This document shows positions 54,548 through 63,789 of a DNA stretch of 64,000 nt, in pieces. Position numbers and translations under genes: made by a program. A model generated the notes under the pieces. The model saw only the letters and a list, made by a program, of their open reading frames with translations. It was not told where the DNA came from and did no database searches. Where the stretch lies: positions 186,001 through 250,000 of the forward strand of contig CAVZEU010000005.1 of assembly GCA_963774415.1 (NCBI GenBank), read 5' to 3'. Origin of the DNA: SZUA-36 sp963774415. Its GTDB lineage: Bacteria > Pseudomonadota > Gammaproteobacteria > Xanthomonadales > SZUA-36. Each line of letters opens with the position of its first letter. The stretch's first letter is position 1.

Positions 54548-55465
54548 ATGAACCGCTGGGAATTGCTGCAAACTTTCGTCTCCGTGGTCGATTGCGGCAG
54601 CTTTTCCGCCGCGGCCAAGCGCCTCGACGTATCCAAGTCGCTTGTCAGTAAACGCATCTCGCAACTGGAACGCCGCCTGGGCACCCAGGTGTTGTTTCGG
54701 ACGACCCGCCAACTCAGCCCCACCGATGCGGGCGAGACGCTGTTCAGAAAATGCGACCGCTTGTTCAGCAGCCTCGAAGAAGCGGAACAGTCCGTGCTCA
54801 ACCTCGAAGACGTCCCCCGCGGGCACCTGCGCGTGGTCTGCACCGACATCCTCGGCGAGCGCTACATGTCGCTGATGGCGGCCCGCTTCAGCGCCCTGCA
54901 CCCCCAACTCAAAATCGACGTGCACGTCACCTCCCGGCTGGTCGACCTGGTCGCGGAAGGCTACGACCTGGCCGTGCGCTACGGCAAACTCACCGATTCA
55001 TCGCTAAAGGCCCGCAAGGTGTTTGAATTGCCGCACGTCGTCAGCGCGTCACCGGCATACTTCGAAGCCCACGGCAAGCCCGGTACACCCGATGAACTGC
55101 GCGACCACAGCTGCCTCGTCGCCAATTTCGAACCCTGCGCGACCTGGCGCTTCCGGATCGGAGGCCACAATGTCGATATCGACCTGGAAGGGAACTGGCG
55201 CAGCAACAATGCCTCGGCACTGATCACGGCCTGCGTGCAGGGGCTCGGCATATCCCGCCTGCCGGAGCTTTATGTCAGGGAGTACCTGCGCCGCGGCGAA
55301 CTCGTATCGATACTCAACGCATACCAGTCGGACCCTTTGCCGGTCTGGCTGGTCTATCCGAACACCCGCTTCGTCTCAACCAAGGTGCGCATGTTCATCG
55401 ATTTTTTTGCCGAAAAAATCGAGGCGTTTACGGCGCCCTCCCAAGCGGCGCGTCCGCCCGCCTGA
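54548..55465 (+). CDS. LysR-family transcriptional regulator
   Basis: A 305-residue LysR regulator. The winged helix-turn-helix is FVSVVDCGSFSAAAKRL, then SKSLVSKRISQLERRLGTQVLF in outline, and TTRQLSPTDAGE. The substrate-binding domain begins with RGHLRVVCTDILGERYM and contains the usual linker GYDLAVRYGKLTDSSL. It is divergent from the TonB receptor operon and shares an AT-rich space with a strong palindrome, so it probably controls that operon and itself. The dehydrogenase genes follow 31 bases downstream and may be cotranscribed. Confidence 0.92.
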   Translation: MNRWELLQTFVSVVDCGSFSAAAKRLDVSKSLVSKRISQLERRLGTQVLFRTTRQLSPTDAGETLFRKCDRLFSSLEEAEQSVLNLEDVPRGHLRVVCTDILGERYMSLMAARFSALHPQLKIDVHVTSRLVDLVAEGYDLAVRYGKLTDSSLKARKVFELPHVVSASPAYFEAHGKPGTPDELRDHSCLVANFEPCATWRFRIGGHNVDIDLEGNWRSNNASALITACVQGLGISRLPELYVREYLRRGELVSILNAYQSDPLPVWLVYPNTRFVSTKVRMFIDFFAEKIEAFTAPSQAARPPA

Positions 55466-55496
55466 CCCGATTCGGGGACAACACGAGGAAATCCCG

Positions 55497-56066
55497 ATGA
55501 AACTGACCAGACGCTCTCTCGTTGACCGGGCGCTCAAGAGTTCGCTGCTCTGCCTGACCTTCAACATCGCCGGCACACCGCTGCTGTTGACGCCGGAACA
55601 GGCACACGCCCGGGGCGTTCCCCTGAAGCAGCTCGAAGAAACGCAGGCCCGCCGGCTCAGGTTGCTGGCGGAGGCCATGGTGCCCGGCGCTGTGGAAAAA
55701 GGCGTGGTCGAGTTCATCGACCACCAACTCGGCACGGACCCGAACGAAGCGCTGCTGATTGCGAAATATTTCGGCGTCGCCCTGCCCTATCACGACTTTT
55801 ACGCCAAGGGTGTCGCAACCGCGGCCGCGATGTCGCAAAAGGCGTTCGGAAAGGTCCTCGACGACCTTGATGCCGCCGAAACCGGACAATTGGTCAAGTC
55901 GATGGCGGCACCCGGTGCCATCGTCGACGGTTTTCCTATTTTTCTGTTTTACCTGTGCCTGCGTTCGGATGCGGTGGATGTCGTTTACGGCACGCCGGAA
56001 GGCTTCGAGAAACTGAACATACCGTATATGCCGCACATCATGCCGCCGGAGGGATGGGATGCCTGA
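55497..56066 (+). CDS. Gluconate 2-dehydrogenase subunit 3-like protein
   Basis: A 189-residue protein with a Tat-type signal (LTRRSLVDRALKSSLLCL). The mature part RRLRLLAEAMVPGAVEKGVVEF matches the small subunit 3 family that accompanies GMC dehydrogenases and helps export them by hitch-hiking on its Tat signal. ATG 55497 follows GAGGAA. Its stop overlaps the start of the GMC gene by eight bases, as expected for partners. No cytochrome subunit gene is adjacent. Confidence 0.85.
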   Translation: MKLTRRSLVDRALKSSLLCLTFNIAGTPLLLTPEQAHARGVPLKQLEETQARRLRLLAEAMVPGAVEKGVVEFIDHQLGTDPNEALLIAKYFGVALPYHDFYAKGVATAAAMSQKAFGKVLDDLDAAETGQLVKSMAAPGAIVDGFPIFLFYLCLRSDAVDVVYGTPEGFEKLNIPYMPHIMPPEGWDA

Positions 56067-57649
56067 AACGATGGGTAAAACAATGGAAGCCGTCGATGCC
56101 GTGGTCGTGGGTACCGGCGCCGCGGGCAGCCTGGTCTCGGCGGCGCTGGCGGAAGCCGGCAAGAGCGTGGTGGTGCTGGAGCGCGGTCATGCCCGCAAGC
56201 TGACCGACCTTTACAGTTCACAGATCTGGGCACGGCGACTGAAGTGGGCCTCTCCCGAGGTCGTCGAAGCCGGCCCGGACAGCATCTGGTACAACTTCAA
56301 CGCGGGCCACGGCTACGGCGGCGCGGCGGTACACCATTACGCCGTATGGCCGCGCTTCCACGAGGCCGATTTCCACGCCAAGAGCCGCTACGGACACTCG
56401 CTGGACTGGCCGTTCGAGTATTCCGAATTACGCCCGTACTACGACCAGGTGCAAAAGGAAGTCGGCATGTCCGGCGACGCAAAACGGGAGATCTGGCGGC
56501 CCGAGGGCGACCCGTACCCGTGCCCGCCGATGCTGATCACCAACCACGGCCGTACACTCGCGCGCGGTTTCGAGGCGCTCGGCATGCGCACCGCGCCGGT
56601 GCCGATGGCCATTCTTTCTCAGCCGTACAATGGCCGTCCCGGCTGTATCTGGGACGGCTGGTGCGATGCCGGCTGCCCGATCGGGGCGCTGGCCAATCCA
56701 CTGGCTGTGTATCTGCCGCGCGCGGAAAAAGCCGGCGCGGAGCTGCGGCCTGACGCCGCCGTTACGCGGGTGCTCACCGACAAGACCGGCAAAAGAGCGA
56801 TTGGGGTCGAGTATTTCACACCGGCCGGCGAAGCCGTCTTCCAGCCTGCCGACACGGTCGTTTTGTGTGCGTTTACCATCGAGAACGTGCGCATCCTGCT
56901 CAATTCGGCCAATGCCACCCACCCGGACGGCCTGGCCAATGGCAGCGGCGCGCTCGGCCGTTACCTGATGTCCCATGCCGCCGTCAGCATCTATCGGCAT
57001 GTTCGAGGAGGAGATGCAGAATCATCTCGGAGCGACGGGCGGACAGCTCATCTGCCAGGACGCGTTCGGCAAGACTCACGACCCGGGCGGTGCATACGGC
57101 AGCCGCCAGTGGGAGATCGGCCTGGCGCTGAAGCCGAACGACCTCCTGGGCGTGGCCATGTCCCGGCCGGACCTCTTCGGCCCGGCGCTGGATGATTTCA
57201 TGCAAAAAAGCGCGCGCCACATGGGTACCATGGCCGGTGTCTGCGAGGACGAGGCGCTGGCGCACAACCGTATCGAACTGGACTCGAGGAAGGATCGCTT
57301 CGGCTTTCCACTGGCCAAAGTCGTCTACGAAACCAGCGCCAGCGGCCGCAAGCTATGGCAGACCGCGGTGAAAGAAGGCACCAGGGTCTTCAAGGCGGCC
57401 GGGGCGAATGAAGTCTGGCACGGCCCCCAGGGCGGTCAGCATATCATGGGCGGTACGGTCCTGGGCAAGGACCCGTCGAGTTCCGTGCTCAACGCGGCCG
57501 GCCAGGCGCATGAGGTCGACAACCTGTTCGCGGCCGGGCCCGGCGTGTTCCCAAGCAGCTCCGCCGCCAACTCGACGTTCACCGCCAAAGCCATGGCGAT
57601 GAAGACGGCCAGGTTCATCATCGACAACTGGGGCAGCCTGAAGGCCTGA
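56059..57649 (+). CDS. GMC-family dehydrogenase (one frameshift)
   Basis: About 529 residues after correction. The FAD-binding start is VDAVVVGTGAAGSLVSAAL with ERG at the end of strand 2. NFNAGHGYGGAAVHHYAVWP and DGWCDAGCPIGALANPLAVY are typical of the gluconate/sorbitol dehydrogenase large subunit. A surplus C at 56995 breaks the frame; without it, SHAAVSIYGMFEEEMQNHLG continues to the end (GGQHIMGGTVLGKDP, then NLFAAGPGVFPSSSAANSTF, the GMC C-terminal domain). It likely oxidises a sugar or alcohol in the periplasm with the subunit 3 protein. Confidence 0.88.
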
Positions 57650-57670
57650 TTGCCGGGTTGGGCTTCGATC

Positions 57671-59893
57671 TCACCCACCGAGGTTCAGACAGGAACTCGC
57701 CTGCACATTGATGTTGTAATCCGGTCCGCTGGGTGTGGGGCTACCGCGCAATTCAAATACCGCGTTGGCGCCAACGCCGTTGGTGACTTCGCTGTTCTTC
57801 ACCAGCAGGTTGCCCGTCGAGCAGGCCCAGTAGTCCTGCCCGGCCTTGTCATAGCCGTATACCTGCAGGCGCGGGTTGGTCGATGAAGCCGGCACGACAC
57901 ATTCATAGCCGGTGGGCGTACGGTCGCACAAGGCGCCGTTGACGCCCCTGACTTCGATGTCGGTGGCCCTCAGGCCGTTCACCGTTTCACCCAGCGTCCC
58001 GGAAACGACGATTGAGCCCGAATCGTCACCGGGTACCGTGCAACCGCCGCCATTGGCCGCATCCAGCGATTCCACCACGATCGTGGCCATTCTCTGGTTG
58101 TTGTCATAGGTCGGGTCGATGGGGTTGGTATCGGTAAAACCGAGGTTGCTGCGGTTGCCGCGGGACTCGACCGTCGAACAGCCAAAGGCGTCCCGCGAGG
58201 CCACGCCGCGGCTGTGCGCATTCTGGTCCTCGAGGCCTTCGTTGGTGGTATCCACCGGGGTGTTGGTCGGTGTTTCGTTCCAACGGTACAGCCAGGTCAG
58301 CTGAACATCGAAAAACGGGATGATCTCAAGCAGGTTCGTGGTGCCGGTACGGTCCAGAACGACATCGCCACTCTGACAGGTTGTGGCGTCACCGCCGGAG
58401 CGCAGACAGTCGATGACGGTACGTATGTCATAGCTGAGATAATCGATGTAAATACCGCGGGAGCGCAATTGCTGGGTCTCCAAACCGTTCAGCGGGAGTT
58501 GGGTCCAGGAGGGAAACTCACCCGGCTGCAGGGGCGTGGGATAAATCCCGCTCACGGTCGGCTGCGCCACGCAGGGCGACGGGCCGCCGATACAGGGCGG
58601 GTTGGTCTCGTAATCCACATAGGTTGCATTTTCGAACGCGTCGGCCGCATTGGTCACGTAATCGGAATACACCTGCACTTCGGAGGTCTCGTCCAGGAAG
58701 TCGGCGGGGAATACGTGCATCTCCTCCTGCCTGAAATCCTGGGCGACCTTGAAAAAGCCGTCCTTACGTATCAGCCTGCAGGCCTCGACATAATGGTCTC
58801 CGTCGTTGACGGCGAGCACCAGGGTCCCGGTACGGGTGCGATCGTAGTGCTTGTGGTCACCGCTGAAGGTGCCGGAGTCGTAGTATTGCCCCGTTGGCCT
58901 GAACGGGTCGTAGACATTGACCGCCGTGTCCGCGTTGTCCTCGGAGGAGGTGCCGCCGTCGTGGTGATCCCTGCAACAGGAATCGCACAGCGGCGATTGC
59001 AGATTATTGGCGGATTCGCCGTAGGGCTTGTTGACGAAATGCCCCTCGCGGTATTCGTCCCCGACCCATATCGTGGGCCTGCGTCCGGCATCCTCGGGCG
59101 TCCCCGGAGGCGCGTGCAGCGTGCACTCGCACGACACCGAGGAGAACTGTTCGCGGCGCAGAAACTTGGCGCCGGCGTCCGTCTGCGAGTAGGTGATGAC
59201 ATCGAAACGCGATTCCACCAACTCGCCCGCGCGGATGACGTCCGGTTCCGGAACGGTGGATTCCTTGAACTTGTTGTTGCCGAGCGAAAGCGACAGGATG
59301 TCGGGGTTGGCGCCCGGGGTATAGTCCACCTGCGGTTCGCCGGAACCGGTCGATTGCGTCATCACGAGGCTGTCGCCCTGCGTGGTTGCCGAGGAGATAA
59401 CGCCTTGCAAGCGGACGCTCCCGCTGCCCAGACGGCCGGTGGTGGTTTGTCCATCCGCGACTTGGAACTCGGGAGAGGACCAGCTGACGTCGACGGTCAC
59501 CTCTTTGAAGTCCGAATGCAGCTTCGACTCGGTGTTGGTGGTGGTGAATGACTTGGTCGCCGGGTCATAATAGTAATCGACCACGGTCTGCGTAATCCCG
59601 TAAACGTTGTTGCTGCGCGTGACCGAGCCGGTCGCATTGGAAATGTCGGCGTAGGCGGAGATGACGCCGTCCGGATCGGTCTCCAGCAAACCGAAGCCCC
59701 TCAGGGCCTCGAGCCTTTCCTCGGCGATGTCGATGGCGACGGTGCGCATCGACGAATCGCTGCCGACGCGGGCCAGGTTGCCTTGCAGTTTCGCCAGGGC
59801 CAGCATGGCAATGGCGAAAACGAGGATCGCCATCAGGATTTCTATCAGGCTGAAGCCCGACGGGCGGACTGCCGGTGGGTGAAAACGTTTCAT
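57671..59893 (-). CDS. pilV: Very large PilV-like minor pilin
   Basis: A 740-residue protein with a class III prepilin signal (PSGFSLIEILMAILVFAIAML), including Glu at position 5. The N-terminal 150 residues fit type IV pilus modification protein PilV. Ordinary PilV has fewer than 250 residues; here a 500-residue C-terminal extension follows, with Cys clusters (VSCECTLHAP, PLCDSCCRDHHDGG) and many Asp/Tyr/Thr loops. The longer frame upstream overlaps pilX. It is the last gene of the fimT-pilW-pilX-pilV row, 14 bases after pilX. Probably part of a priming complex at the pilus tip, with the extension adding adhesive or structural function. Confidence 0.85.
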   Translation of the reverse strand: MKRFHPPAVRPSGFSLIEILMAILVFAIAMLALAKLQGNLARVGSDSSMRTVAIDIAEERLEALRGFGLLETDPDGVISAYADISNATGSVTRSNNVYGITQTVVDYYYDPATKSFTTTNTESKLHSDFKEVTVDVSWSSPEFQVADGQTTTGRLGSGSVRLQGVISSATTQGDSLVMTQSTGSGEPQVDYTPGANPDILSLSLGNNKFKESTVPEPDVIRAGELVESRFDVITYSQTDAGAKFLRREQFSSVSCECTLHAPPGTPEDAGRRPTIWVGDEYREGHFVNKPYGESANNLQSPLCDSCCRDHHDGGTSSEDNADTAVNVYDPFRPTGQYYDSGTFSGDHKHYDRTRTGTLVLAVNDGDHYVEACRLIRKDGFFKVAQDFRQEEMHVFPADFLDETSEVQVYSDYVTNAADAFENATYVDYETNPPCIGGPSPCVAQPTVSGIYPTPLQPGEFPSWTQLPLNGLETQQLRSRGIYIDYLSYDIRTVIDCLRSGGDATTCQSGDVVLDRTGTTNLLEIIPFFDVQLTWLYRWNETPTNTPVDTTNEGLEDQNAHSRGVASRDAFGCSTVESRGNRSNLGFTDTNPIDPTYDNNQRMATIVVESLDAANGGGCTVPGDDSGSIVVSGTLGETVNGLRATDIEVRGVNGALCDRTPTGYECVVPASSTNPRLQVYGYDKAGQDYWACSTGNLLVKNSEVTNGVGANAVFELRGSPTPSGPDYNINVQASSCLNLGG

Positions 59894-59907
59894 GTCCCGA
59901 TGCCTCC

Positions 59908-61455
59908 TCAGTGCCAGTCGCGCGGGGTGTCTGTCCAGCCCCCGTTCATCCTCTTGAGCCCCCCGTAGCCCGCCGCCCTGATCAGCGTTGCTTTGTTGTA
60001 CACAACCTGGAAAGTGCCGGCAAAATTGCCCACCGGCACGTCCACGATGACCGCACCAAAAAACTGGTTGACGCCCGCCCCCCGCAAGATCGCGTTCGGG
60101 TCCTCGATGTCGGAAACGAACAACAGCCCGAACAACTTGGCGTTGCCGTTGAGCCACGTCGTCGTAGCGGCCGAGAGCAGCACCACGGGCGCCATGGGCG
60201 AGCCGATCGTCGTGTTCTGGATGGTGCAGTCAGGCCCGGATATCCAGTAGATTCCATGCGAGTCCGGCCCTAGCGAGTCACAACTGCTGAGCAACTGTGC
60301 GTTCGAGCGCATCAGCTGGTACAGGCTTTTCGGTATGCCGAAGAAATATTCGATCAAATCGCAAGGGAACGCATCGTCCACCCACATATCGATGCCGATA
60401 TGCGGCGTTCCGGACTCGGTGTAGCTGATCGCTTCCCGTTGGCTGCAACTGCAGTTTGTCGTTGGACACTGCAGATCATCGGGGATGCTGTCTTGCCCGT
60501 ACCATTCCTGGAGTTCACAGGTCGCCCAGGAACCGCTGGTGGAAAGCACGCTCGTATCCGAACACGATGGGTTGTCGTTCACCCACACCGACAACGGCAC
60601 ACCCAGGCCGGCGGCATTCGGGTTGGCGGCAACCTCCGCGTCCCCGGTGGGTGGAAACACGGTCGAGGTCGTCAACGGCACGGCGGGCGGCTGACCGCCG
60701 AACAGGGTCGTGTTGGCCAACTGGTCCGTGATCAGCGCTTCGCCGTAACAGGTGCCGGCGGAACAGTCGGATTCCCCCCTCGCCGCCAGGGTGATCATGT
60801 AATGGGTCCCGCTTGCCGAGGCGCCGGTGGAATCACATCCGCTCACTGGCGTGCCGCTGCTGAAGTCCACGACCAGCGGGCACAAAAGAGCCCGCACGCT
60901 CACCCTTTGCGAGGCCGGCAAGGTCGCCCCGCTGTTCAGTTTGAGTTCGTAGGGGTCGTCGGACGGGTCGTCCGGGTCATCCCAATAGTAGAAGTAACTG
61001 CCGGCGCGCCGATTGGCGTCCGGCTCGGCACGGCACGGATGCGCCAATTCGACCGGGTCCGTGTTGCTGTCATAATCGGAGGCATAGTCGCTGCATTTGC
61101 GCCAGCGCCCTGCCGTGGCTGAGAGCCAGCCACCGGTGCCGTCGCTGAGCAGGCTGTCGTCACTCGAGTTGATCAGGATCTGGTTGGCCAGCAAAAATTC
61201 CCGCGCCTGGTCGAGGCCGGATTGCGCGGCGTTGAAGGCCTGCTTGTAACGCACCTCGCTGGCGGATGAACGTTGCTCGGAAATACTGGCCTGTGAAACG
61301 TAGATCATCAGGGCCGCAAGCAGCAGCAACAACATGATGGCGGTGAAAAGCGTGATGACGCCGCGTGATCTGGCCGCCGGCGTGGCGTACCGGCCAAAAG
61401 CGAGCCGCTGCTGTCTTTCCCGCCGTATCGTGGTTATTTTGTCCTTCTCAGTCAC
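59908..61455 (-). CDS. pilX: Large PilX-like pilus assembly protein
   Basis: A 515-residue protein. The N-terminus has 30 basic residues and then a helix (GVITLFTAIMLLLLLAALMIYV) followed by SEQRSSASEVRYKQAFNAAQ, the PilX pattern. No Glu5 is seen, as usual for PilX. Normal PilX has about 170-200 residues, so it carries a long extension. The C-terminus resembles a beta-helix-like domain (TIGSPMAPVVLLSAATTTWL, GLLFVSDIEDPNAILRGAG). The GTG start touches the pilW stop (TGA-GTG). Confidence 0.8.
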   Translation of the reverse strand: MTEKDKITTIRRERQQRLAFGRYATPAARSRGVITLFTAIMLLLLLAALMIYVSQASISEQRSSASEVRYKQAFNAAQSGLDQAREFLLANQILINSSDDSLLSDGTGGWLSATAGRWRKCSDYASDYDSNTDPVELAHPCRAEPDANRRAGSYFYYWDDPDDPSDDPYELKLNSGATLPASQRVSVRALLCPLVVDFSSGTPVSGCDSTGASASGTHYMITLAARGESDCSAGTCYGEALITDQLANTTLFGGQPPAVPLTTSTVFPPTGDAEVAANPNAAGLGVPLSVWVNDNPSCSDTSVLSTSGSWATCELQEWYGQDSIPDDLQCPTTNCSCSQREAISYTESGTPHIGIDMWVDDAFPCDLIEYFFGIPKSLYQLMRSNAQLLSSCDSLGPDSHGIYWISGPDCTIQNTTIGSPMAPVVLLSAATTTWLNGNAKLFGLLFVSDIEDPNAILRGAGVNQFFGAVIVDVPVGNFAGTFQVVYNKATLIRAAGYGGLKRMNGGWTDTPRDWH

Positions 61456-62124
61456 TCACAGCACCAAGTTGTTCCGCACCAGCACGGTGTCCCCCACGGT
61501 GCGGTTGATGGCGGCGTTCCGGACCAGGCGCGCGGAGGCCAGCATGCGGATTTTGCGAATTTTTTGCTGCACCGGGTTTCCGGCTGCGTCCACGTCGATC
61601 GCCTCGGTGTAGGACTGGTCGTCGTCCACGCGGAAGACGGTCACGTCGATCACGTTAGGGTCCGTGATGGCCCGCCACTCGCCGGCCGTCGACGTGCAAT
61701 CCGGCGTGCCGCTGCCGGTCCAGGTTTGCACCACGCCGACGCCGTTGACGCTGCCCAGCCTGAAACCGCCGCCGCTGTCGTTGGTCGCGTCACCGTCATC
61801 GTTTCTGTCGTGAAGATAGGTGACGCAGTCCTGGTCCGCGTTGATGAACACGTCACCCGGCAAGTTGACGGACCCGTCACTGGCGCAATCCACGTTGGCA
61901 AAGCAGAGAATGGCGTTCGACGTGAAACTCGCCCGCCGCACATCCCGGCTCATGAGTTGCAGGGTGGAGCGAAGCTCGTAGCTCAGCTTGGCCATTTCGA
62001 CCGTCTTGGTGCCGGTGCCGAAGGTGTTGACCGTCAAGCGCGACATGGTCAGGACCACCACCAGGCTCAAAGCCAGCGCGATCATCATTTCCGTCAGCGT
62101 AAAGCCGCGGTTCCTGTAGTTCAC
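61456..62124 (-). CDS. pilW: PilW-like minor pilin
   Basis: A 222-residue prepilin-like protein: RGFTLTEMMIALALSLVVVL carries the processing Gly, Phe1 and Glu5. SYELRSTLQLMSRDVRRASF after the helix is typical of PilW. The GTG start at 62124 follows GGGAGA; the upstream frame overlaps fimT. It forms a row with fimT, pilX and pilV. The role is priming of pilus assembly by minor pilins in the inner membrane. Confidence 0.88.
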   Translation of the reverse strand: MNYRNRGFTLTEMMIALALSLVVVLTMSRLTVNTFGTGTKTVEMAKLSYELRSTLQLMSRDVRRASFTSNAILCFANVDCASDGSVNLPGDVFINADQDCVTYLHDRNDDGDATNDSGGGFRLGSVNGVGVVQTWTGSGTPDCTSTAGEWRAITDPNVIDVTVFRVDDDQSYTEAIDVDAAGNPVQQKIRKIRMLASARLVRNAAINRTVGDTVLVRNNLVL

Positions 62125-62149
62125 TCTCCCGTCCTCCGTTTGCCGATGC

Positions 62150-62722
62150 TCAGCAAGCGTCGTAGTGAAATACGTTCCGGTTCGGATCGAAGTTGCACAC
62201 CTTGATCCTTCCAGTGGGCAACACATCCACCCTCAGGGCGTAGTTGCCGTCCTCAGATGCGAAATTGAAAAAGTGCTGCTCCCCAAGATCGGCATCGATC
62301 ATCAATCCGCGCGCGGGCTCGAAGGTAAAAGAAGTATCGGAACTGTGCCCGGGCATTACGGTCAGCTTGAAATCTCCAGACCTGACGATCTCGGGCATTC
62401 CGCTCACCGCACAGAACGAGGCATCGGTGGTATCAGTGACGGTGCAGTCACAATTCACCGCTTGGGGCGCAACTCCGATGCACCAATCGGTGCTGCTGTT
62501 ATGTATGAGACGGACTGTCAGCGCGTCATTTTGCCGTACGGATGCACCTTGCACCGTTGCCAAAAAGGCCGCTACCTGTTCCGCGGTGGATGTCAGTTGG
62601 TGCCTGTTCCTGCCTTCTTTCCAAGAGGGAACGGCAAAGGTCAAAGCAATTGCCAAAACCGCCAGGGCGACACCGAACTCTATGAGAGAGAACCCCCCAG
62701 TCCTTTGAGTGTAGGTATTCAC
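62150..62722 (-). CDS. fimT: FimT/GspH-like minor pilin
   Basis: A 190-residue prepilin-like protein: TGGFSLIEFGVALAVLAIAL has Gly-1, Phe1 and Glu5, and WKEGRNRHQLTSTAEQVAAFLA fits the GspH/FimT domain. The GTG start at 62722 follows AAAGGA six bases upstream. It is the first gene of the minor pilin row and is divergent from ctaG. Some FimT proteins bind DNA for natural transformation via C-terminal basic residues; here the C-terminus has few (RIKVCNFDPNRNVF). Confidence 0.85.
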   Translation of the reverse strand: MNTYTQRTGGFSLIEFGVALAVLAIALTFAVPSWKEGRNRHQLTSTAEQVAAFLATVQGASVRQNDALTVRLIHNSSTDWCIGVAPQAVNCDCTVTDTTDASFCAVSGMPEIVRSGDFKLTVMPGHSSDTSFTFEPARGLMIDADLGEQHFFNFASEDGNYALRVDVLPTGRIKVCNFDPNRNVFHYDAC

Positions 62723-62923
62723 GGCAAATCCTTTTGCAGTGATATTTTGTAGGATCAACATAGCACACGGCAAATTTTTAGTAAAGAATACGTGTGGCAA
62801 GCGAATGTGCTGCCCCTGGTGTGACGTGGGGCCGGCGCGTATTCGCCGACGGCGCGCTCGTGCGTCAGGTACCGATGGGTTACCATACGGCCTTTTCCGC
62901 CTCCAGCGCCTGGCCAAACCAAC

Positions 62924-63781
62924 ATGTCCCCGGTCGAATTGCTTGCATGGTTTGCCCCCTACCAGTTCTCGTGGCTCGCGGCGACGCTGTTCCCGCTGGC
63001 GGCGCTGCTGTACGCTGCGGGACTGAAATCCGCTCGCGCCGAAGGCGAGAGGACCGGGATCTGGCGGCCGTTTGCCTTTTTCGCCGGCATCACGCTGTGC
63101 TATATCGTCATGCACACGCGCTTCGACTATTACGGGCAGTTCCTGTTCTTCATGCACCGCGCGCAGCACCTCGTGCTGCACCACACCGGCGCGCTCCTGA
63201 TCGCGCTCGGCGATCCATTGCGTTACTGGAAAAAAGCACTGGCTTTTCCGGGCTCGCCGGCGGCGCAACGGGCCGTCGGCATACTGATCAGGGTGGTTGC
63301 GATACCCGCGCGTGTGCTGCAGCACCCGGTCATCGGCTCGTTCATTTTTGTCGGCCTGATCTATTTCTGGCTGACCCCGAGCGTGCATTTCGACGCCATG
63401 CTGAGCCACCCGCTGTACCTTCTGATGAATTGGAGCATGCTCATCGACGGTTTGTTGTTCTGGTTGGTGCTGGTCGACCCGCGCCCGCCGCGAGAGGCCG
63501 GCACGCCGGGCTACCGCACCCGCTTTTTGATGATCCTGTTCACGGCCGTGCCGCAGATCGTTCTGGGCGCGTACATCACGTTCAGCCGGCAGAACATTTA
63601 CACGGTCTATTCCGTCTGCGGCCGGGCCTGGCCCATCAGCCCGAAGATAGACCAGCTTTACGGCGGCCTGCTGACCTGGATACCGCCGGCGATGATGGAA
63701 GTGCTCGCGGCCCTTATCGTATTATCGCTGCTGCTGCGCCGGGAGCGTGAAGCCGGCGCGGCGATGTCCAAGGCGGAGTAA
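62924..63781 (+). CDS. ctaG: CtaG-family cytochrome c oxidase assembly protein (caa3 type)
   Basis: A 285-residue polytopic membrane protein with about seven helices. Signatures: FMHRAQHLVLHHTGALLIALGDP (in outline), FWLTPSVHFDAMLSHPLYLLMNW, GAYITFSRQNIYTVY and SPKIDQLYGGLLTWIPPAMM. It belongs to the caa3_CtaG family that helps to insert copper into terminal oxidases. The SCO-type gene starts eight bases downstream, so both act in CuA/CuB site maturation. The ribosome site before ATG 62924 is weak. Confidence 0.9.
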   Translation: MSPVELLAWFAPYQFSWLAATLFPLAALLYAAGLKSARAEGERTGIWRPFAFFAGITLCYIVMHTRFDYYGQFLFFMHRAQHLVLHHTGALLIALGDPLRYWKKALAFPGSPAAQRAVGILIRVVAIPARVLQHPVIGSFIFVGLIYFWLTPSVHFDAMLSHPLYLLMNWSMLIDGLLFWLVLVDPRPPREAGTPGYRTRFLMILFTAVPQIVLGAYITFSRQNIYTVYSVCGRAWPISPKIDQLYGGLLTWIPPAMMEVLAALIVLSLLLRREREAGAAMSKAE

Positions 63782-63789
63782 GAAAAGTG

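Noticed and set aside
58214..59551. Plus-strand frame of 445 codons
   Set aside because: Antisense to pilV; Val/Gly/Arg-rich without recognisable domains.
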